A stretch of DNA of 64,000 nt from Mesorhizobium amorphae (GTDB lineage: Bacteria > Pseudomonadota > Alphaproteobacteria > Rhizobiales > Rhizobiaceae). The position numbers and the translations under genes were made by a program. Each line of letters begins with the position of its first letter. Within the stretch, counting starts at the first letter, position 1. Of this stretch, positions 61,429-64,000 are shown piece after piece. The notes below the pieces were generated by a model, which saw only the letters and a program-made list of their open reading frames with translations, was not told the origin of the DNA and made no database searches. The stretch is from assembly GCF_014843845.1 (NCBI RefSeq), contig NZ_JHQS01000033.1:1-64000 (forward strand), given 5' to 3'.

Positions 61429-62274
61429 ATGAACGACAAACCTGCCATTCTCGAATTGAGAAACGTCAACAAGTCCTTCGGGCCAATCGACGTCCTGCAC
61501 GATATTTCGCTAAGGGTACGTGCAGGCGAGGTGCTTTGTCTGCTCGGTGACAATGGCGCCGGCAAGTCCACCCTCATCAAGACCCTGGCCGGTGTCCACA
61601 AACCCACCAGCGGCCAGATACTGATGGATGGTCAGCCGGTCACTTTCGCCGGGCCGAGGGAGGCTCAGGGACAGGGAATCGCCACAGTGCACCAGTTCGG
61701 CGGCACCTTCCCGCTGATGAGCATCGGGCGGTCCTTCTTCGTCGGCGTAGAGCCGACCAAAGGCTGGGGACCGTTCAAGATCTATGACCGCAAGCGCGCC
61801 AACGAGATCGCGGTGAAAGCGGTACGCGATTTCGGAATCACCCGCATTGACGACGGTGACCGCTTGGTCGGAGGCCTGTCGGGCGGCGAGCGCCAGTCGC
61901 TTGCCATTGCCCGCGCCGTCTATTTTGGAGCGCGTGTACTGATCCTGGACGAGCCCACCGCGGCGCTCGGCGTCAAGCAGGCCTCGCATGTGCTGCGCAT
62001 TGTCAACGAGGCCAAGAGGCGCGGCCTGGCAGTGGTGTTCATCACTCACCAGGTCATGCACGCCATGGCCGTCGGCGACCATTTCGCGGTGCTGATCCGC
62101 GGCGCCATCGCCGCCGATTTCCGTAAGGGCGAAAAGTCCCGCGAGGAGATTACTGATCTGATGGCTGGCGGCGAGACAATGGCCGACCTCGAAGCCCAGG
62201 TCGAGGGTTACATGGAAACGCATGAGGGGCATCCGCCATCCCCCCAGGTGGTGCAGGGACCAGCCGCTCCGTAG
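61429..62274 (+). CDS. Sugar-type ABC ATPase, single-domain
   Basis: A 281-aa ATPase. Walker A is GDNGAGKST, the signature is GLSGGERQSLAIARAV, Walker B is VLILDEPTAALG and the switch region is VFITHQVMHA. RbsA-type ATPases usually have two fused domains (~500 aa); this one has a single domain like FrcA, so two copies would be needed. It lies 127 bases after the second permease. The C-terminal ~30 residues are Pro-rich. Confidence 0.9.
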   Translation: MNDKPAILELRNVNKSFGPIDVLHDISLRVRAGEVLCLLGDNGAGKSTLIKTLAGVHKPTSGQILMDGQPVTFAGPREAQGQGIATVHQFGGTFPLMSIGRSFFVGVEPTKGWGPFKIYDRKRANEIAVKAVRDFGITRIDDGDRLVGGLSGGERQSLAIARAVYFGARVLILDEPTAALGVKQASHVLRIVNEAKRRGLAVVFITHQVMHAMAVGDHFAVLIRGAIAADFRKGEKSREEITDLMAGGETMADLEAQVEGYMETHEGHPPSPQVVQGPAAP

Positions 62275-62358
62275 ACCCACTCCAGAGCTCCAGCAAGGCG
62301 GCTGCATGTCACGACCGCGGCTGCCCGTAAATTCGAAACGCAAATAATTAGGACTGAG

Positions 62359-63363
62359 ATGACAATCCGCATTGCGGTGATCGGCGCCGGCTTGATGGGC
62401 GCAGATCATGCCAAGATAGTTGCCGAGGAACTGCCCGGCGCAACCCTCCAGTTGGTCTGCGACATGGATGACCAGCGCGCCCGTCGCGTCGCCGATGCAT
62501 GTGGTGCCTTCGACATTGCCACTGACCCCAAGGGCGCCATCGCGCGGCAAGACGTGGACGCCGTGATCATTGCGAGCCCCGATTTCACGCATGCACCTCT
62601 CTCGATGGCCTGTATTGCCGTGGGCAAGCGCGTTCTGTGCGAAAAGCCCCTTTCACAATCGTCGGCTGACTGCATCGCCGTGATGGAAACCGAACAGAAG
62701 GCAGGGGCGAAATTCGTCCAGCTCGGCTTCATGCGGCGTTACGATCAATCCTACCAGGAGATGAAGCAAACGCTCGACGATGGCCATCTCGGGCGAGCGC
62801 TGATGATGCACAATTTCCATCGCAATGTTGAAACACCTGCGGCCGATTTCACCGGCGCTATGGCCATCACCAATTCGGCACCGCACGAATTCGACGTCGT
62901 GCGTTACGTGCTCGGGACGGAATACGCCTCTATTTCCGCGTTCCAGCCGCGCCGCTCGGACGCGCGTGTCGCACCTGTTGTCATGGTGTTGGAAACGGTG
63001 GACGGGCAGCTCGTCAACATCGAGATCAACAACAACGCCGCCTACGGCTATGACGTCCGCGCCGAGCTGATCGGTGAGCGCGGCGCCGTGGCGACGAACA
63101 ACGTTGCCTACACCCGCAGGGAGTCGGCGCTTGCCCAAAGCACAAGCTACGACGCCGACTGGCGGACGCGGTACTACGATGCCTATCGCCGCCAGAACCG
63201 CGACTTCCTTCGCTTTGTCATGACCGGTGAATTCCCGATGACCGCCTCGGATTGCTGGGACGGCTATTGCGCCGCCACCGTTGCCGAGGCTGGCGTGAGA
63301 GCGTTGAAGGAAGCCCGTCGAGCGCCCGTGCAAATGATTGCAAAGCCGGAGTTTTACGCGTGA
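62359..63363 (+). CDS. Gfo/Idh/MocA-family oxidoreductase (inositol 2-dehydrogenase-like)
   Basis: A 334-aa NAD(P)-dependent sugar/polyol dehydrogenase. The Rossmann start is AVIGAGLMGADHA, 'EKPLSQS' carries the conserved catalytic Lys, and 'HEFDVVRYVLG' contains the family D-x3-H-like segment (here the His precedes). It is similar in length and motifs to IdhA/IolG. ATG 62359 has AGGA upstream. It overlaps the next gene by four bases (GTGA). With the importer it likely starts catabolism of an inositol-like polyol or sugar. Confidence 0.87.
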   Translation: MTIRIAVIGAGLMGADHAKIVAEELPGATLQLVCDMDDQRARRVADACGAFDIATDPKGAIARQDVDAVIIASPDFTHAPLSMACIAVGKRVLCEKPLSQSSADCIAVMETEQKAGAKFVQLGFMRRYDQSYQEMKQTLDDGHLGRALMMHNFHRNVETPAADFTGAMAITNSAPHEFDVVRYVLGTEYASISAFQPRRSDARVAPVVMVLETVDGQLVNIEINNNAAYGYDVRAELIGERGAVATNNVAYTRRESALAQSTSYDADWRTRYYDAYRRQNRDFLRFVMTGEFPMTASDCWDGYCAATVAEAGVRALKEARRAPVQMIAKPEFYA

Positions 63364-64000
63364 AGCTGGGTTTCGTTTCAGACAGTCTCGGCGGTCTGCC
63401 TTTCGACGCGGTGTTGGACCATGCAAAGCGCATGGGGGTATCTGGCATCGAGGTGAATACCTGCGGTTGGTCGACCGCCCCGCATTTCCGGCTTTCGTCC
63501 ATGCTGGGCGACAGCGAGGCGCAGAAGCGGTTTACTGGAGCGTTCGAAGAACGTGGGCTGGAGATCATCAGCCTGAACGCAAACGGCAACCCGTTGCACC
63601 CAACAGATCGGACCCAAGGCGAAGGGCTGCAGGACACGATCCGCGTCGCCGGCGAGATGGGCATTCGCACCGTCTGTACGATGAGCGGCCTGCCGGCAGG
63701 CAGCGCCGGCGACAGCATGCCTAACTGGGTAGTCTCCTCCTGGCCACCGGAGACGCAGACCATCCTTAAATATCAATGGGAAGAAAAGCTGATACCCTTC
63801 TGGATCGAGATCGCGGCGCTGGCGAAGGAAAACGGTGTCGATCGCATCGCGCTCGAACTCCATGGCAATCAGTGCGTGTACAACGTGCCCTCGCTGCTGA
63901 AATTGCGAGAAGCGATTGGGCCTGTCGTGGGCGCCAATCTTGACCCCTCGCATCTGTTCTGGATGGGCGCTGACCCCCTCGTTGCCGCTCAAGCGCTGGG
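63360..64000 (+). CDS. Sugar phosphate isomerase/epimerase-family TIM barrel (cut by right edge)
   Basis: The frame is open from GTG 63360 to the window end, giving 213 residues. The start GTG overlaps the upstream TGA. It begins K-L-G-F-V-S-D-S-L-G-G-L-P-F, then 'GVSGIEVNTCGWS', 'LEIISLNANGNPLHP', 'IALELHGNQCVYN' (metal Glu) and 'VGANLDPSHLFWMG' (metal Asp and His). This is the AP-endonuclease-2/xylose-isomerase-like fold of IolE/IolI and related enzymes. Translational coupling to the dehydrogenase supports a joint polyol/sugar pathway. The C-terminal third lies outside the window. Confidence 0.85.
   Translation, partial: MKLGFVSDSLGGLPFDAVLDHAKRMGVSGIEVNTCGWSTAPHFRLSSMLGDSEAQKRFTGAFEERGLEIISLNANGNPLHPTDRTQGEGLQDTIRVAGEMGIRTVCTMSGLPAGSAGDSMPNWVVSSWPPETQTILKYQWEEKLIPFWIEIAALAKENGVDRIALELHGNQCVYNVPSLLKLREAIGPVVGANLDPSHLFWMGADPLVAAQAL

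Overview
The window is GC-rich and reads as chromosome or megaplasmid sequence of an alphaproteobacterium of the Rhizobiales. It is most like Mesorhizobium/Phyllobacteriaceae: dense ABC-transporter/regulator cassettes, GntR, LacI, LysR and TetR regulators, rhizobial-type enzymes, and short TTCCCTGTTAG repeats near the left end. The genus is an inference. No rRNA, tRNA, CRISPR array or intact insertion sequence was recognised.

Layout. (1) 1-1450: the 3' end of a caspase-like/peptidoglycan-binding protein, then a gene-free stretch with repeats. (2) 1455-17227: an aromatic catabolism block. It has LigK and LigJ (lower gallate/protocatechuate 4,5-cleavage steps), two unusual medium-chain dehydrogenases, DoxX, TetR, a run with a flavin hydroxylase, an LDH2-type dehydrogenase, an alpha/beta hydrolase, an extradiol dioxygenase and a fumarylacetoacetase-family hydrolase, a cupin, a LysR regulator, and a three-part cytochrome P450 system. 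(3) 17591-25407: a branched-chain-amino-acid-type ABC importer followed by formaldehyde disposal genes (an SRPBCC-Gfa fusion, glutathione-dependent formaldehyde dehydrogenase, S-formylglutathione hydrolase). (4) 25528-30660: a GntR regulator, YceI, a membrane protein, an NMT1-like binding protein without a signal peptide, and a LigM-like O-demethylase broken by a one-base frameshift. Together (2)-(4) look like a system for importing and demethylating methoxylated aromatics, opening the ring and oxidising the released formaldehyde.

(5) 31229-46419: a soluble diiron monooxygenase locus of the propane/acetone (Prm/Mim) type. Its sigma-54-type promoter drives hydroxylase alpha, reductase, hydroxylase beta, coupling protein, amidohydrolase, a MIP18/DUF59 protein, a dedicated GroEL, an alcohol dehydrogenase and an aquaporin. 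An AcoR-type sigma-54 activator lies convergent. A tight operon of four small or unrecognised genes, including a WD40-like propeller, is divergent from it.

(6) 46837-53635: a flavin reductase plus luciferase-like monooxygenase, a polar-amino-acid-type ABC importer, an SDR, a RidA-like protein and a GntR regulator, probably one catabolic module. (7) 53894-55814: a lipid kinase and a decayed glycosyltransferase fragment. (8) 55815-64000: a LacI regulator, a sterol-desaturase-family hydroxylase, a sugar-type ABC importer with two paralogous permeases, a Gfo/Idh/MocA oxidoreductase and a TIM-barrel isomerase cut by the right edge.

The most distinctive regulatory signal is a 16-bp palindrome, GATACY-N4-RGTATC. 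It occurs at six promoters across 26 kb of blocks 2-4, including just upstream of the TetR gene, and suggests one regulon. A second motif, a pair of TTWCGAAA boxes about 19 bp apart, occurs at several promoters of the same block.
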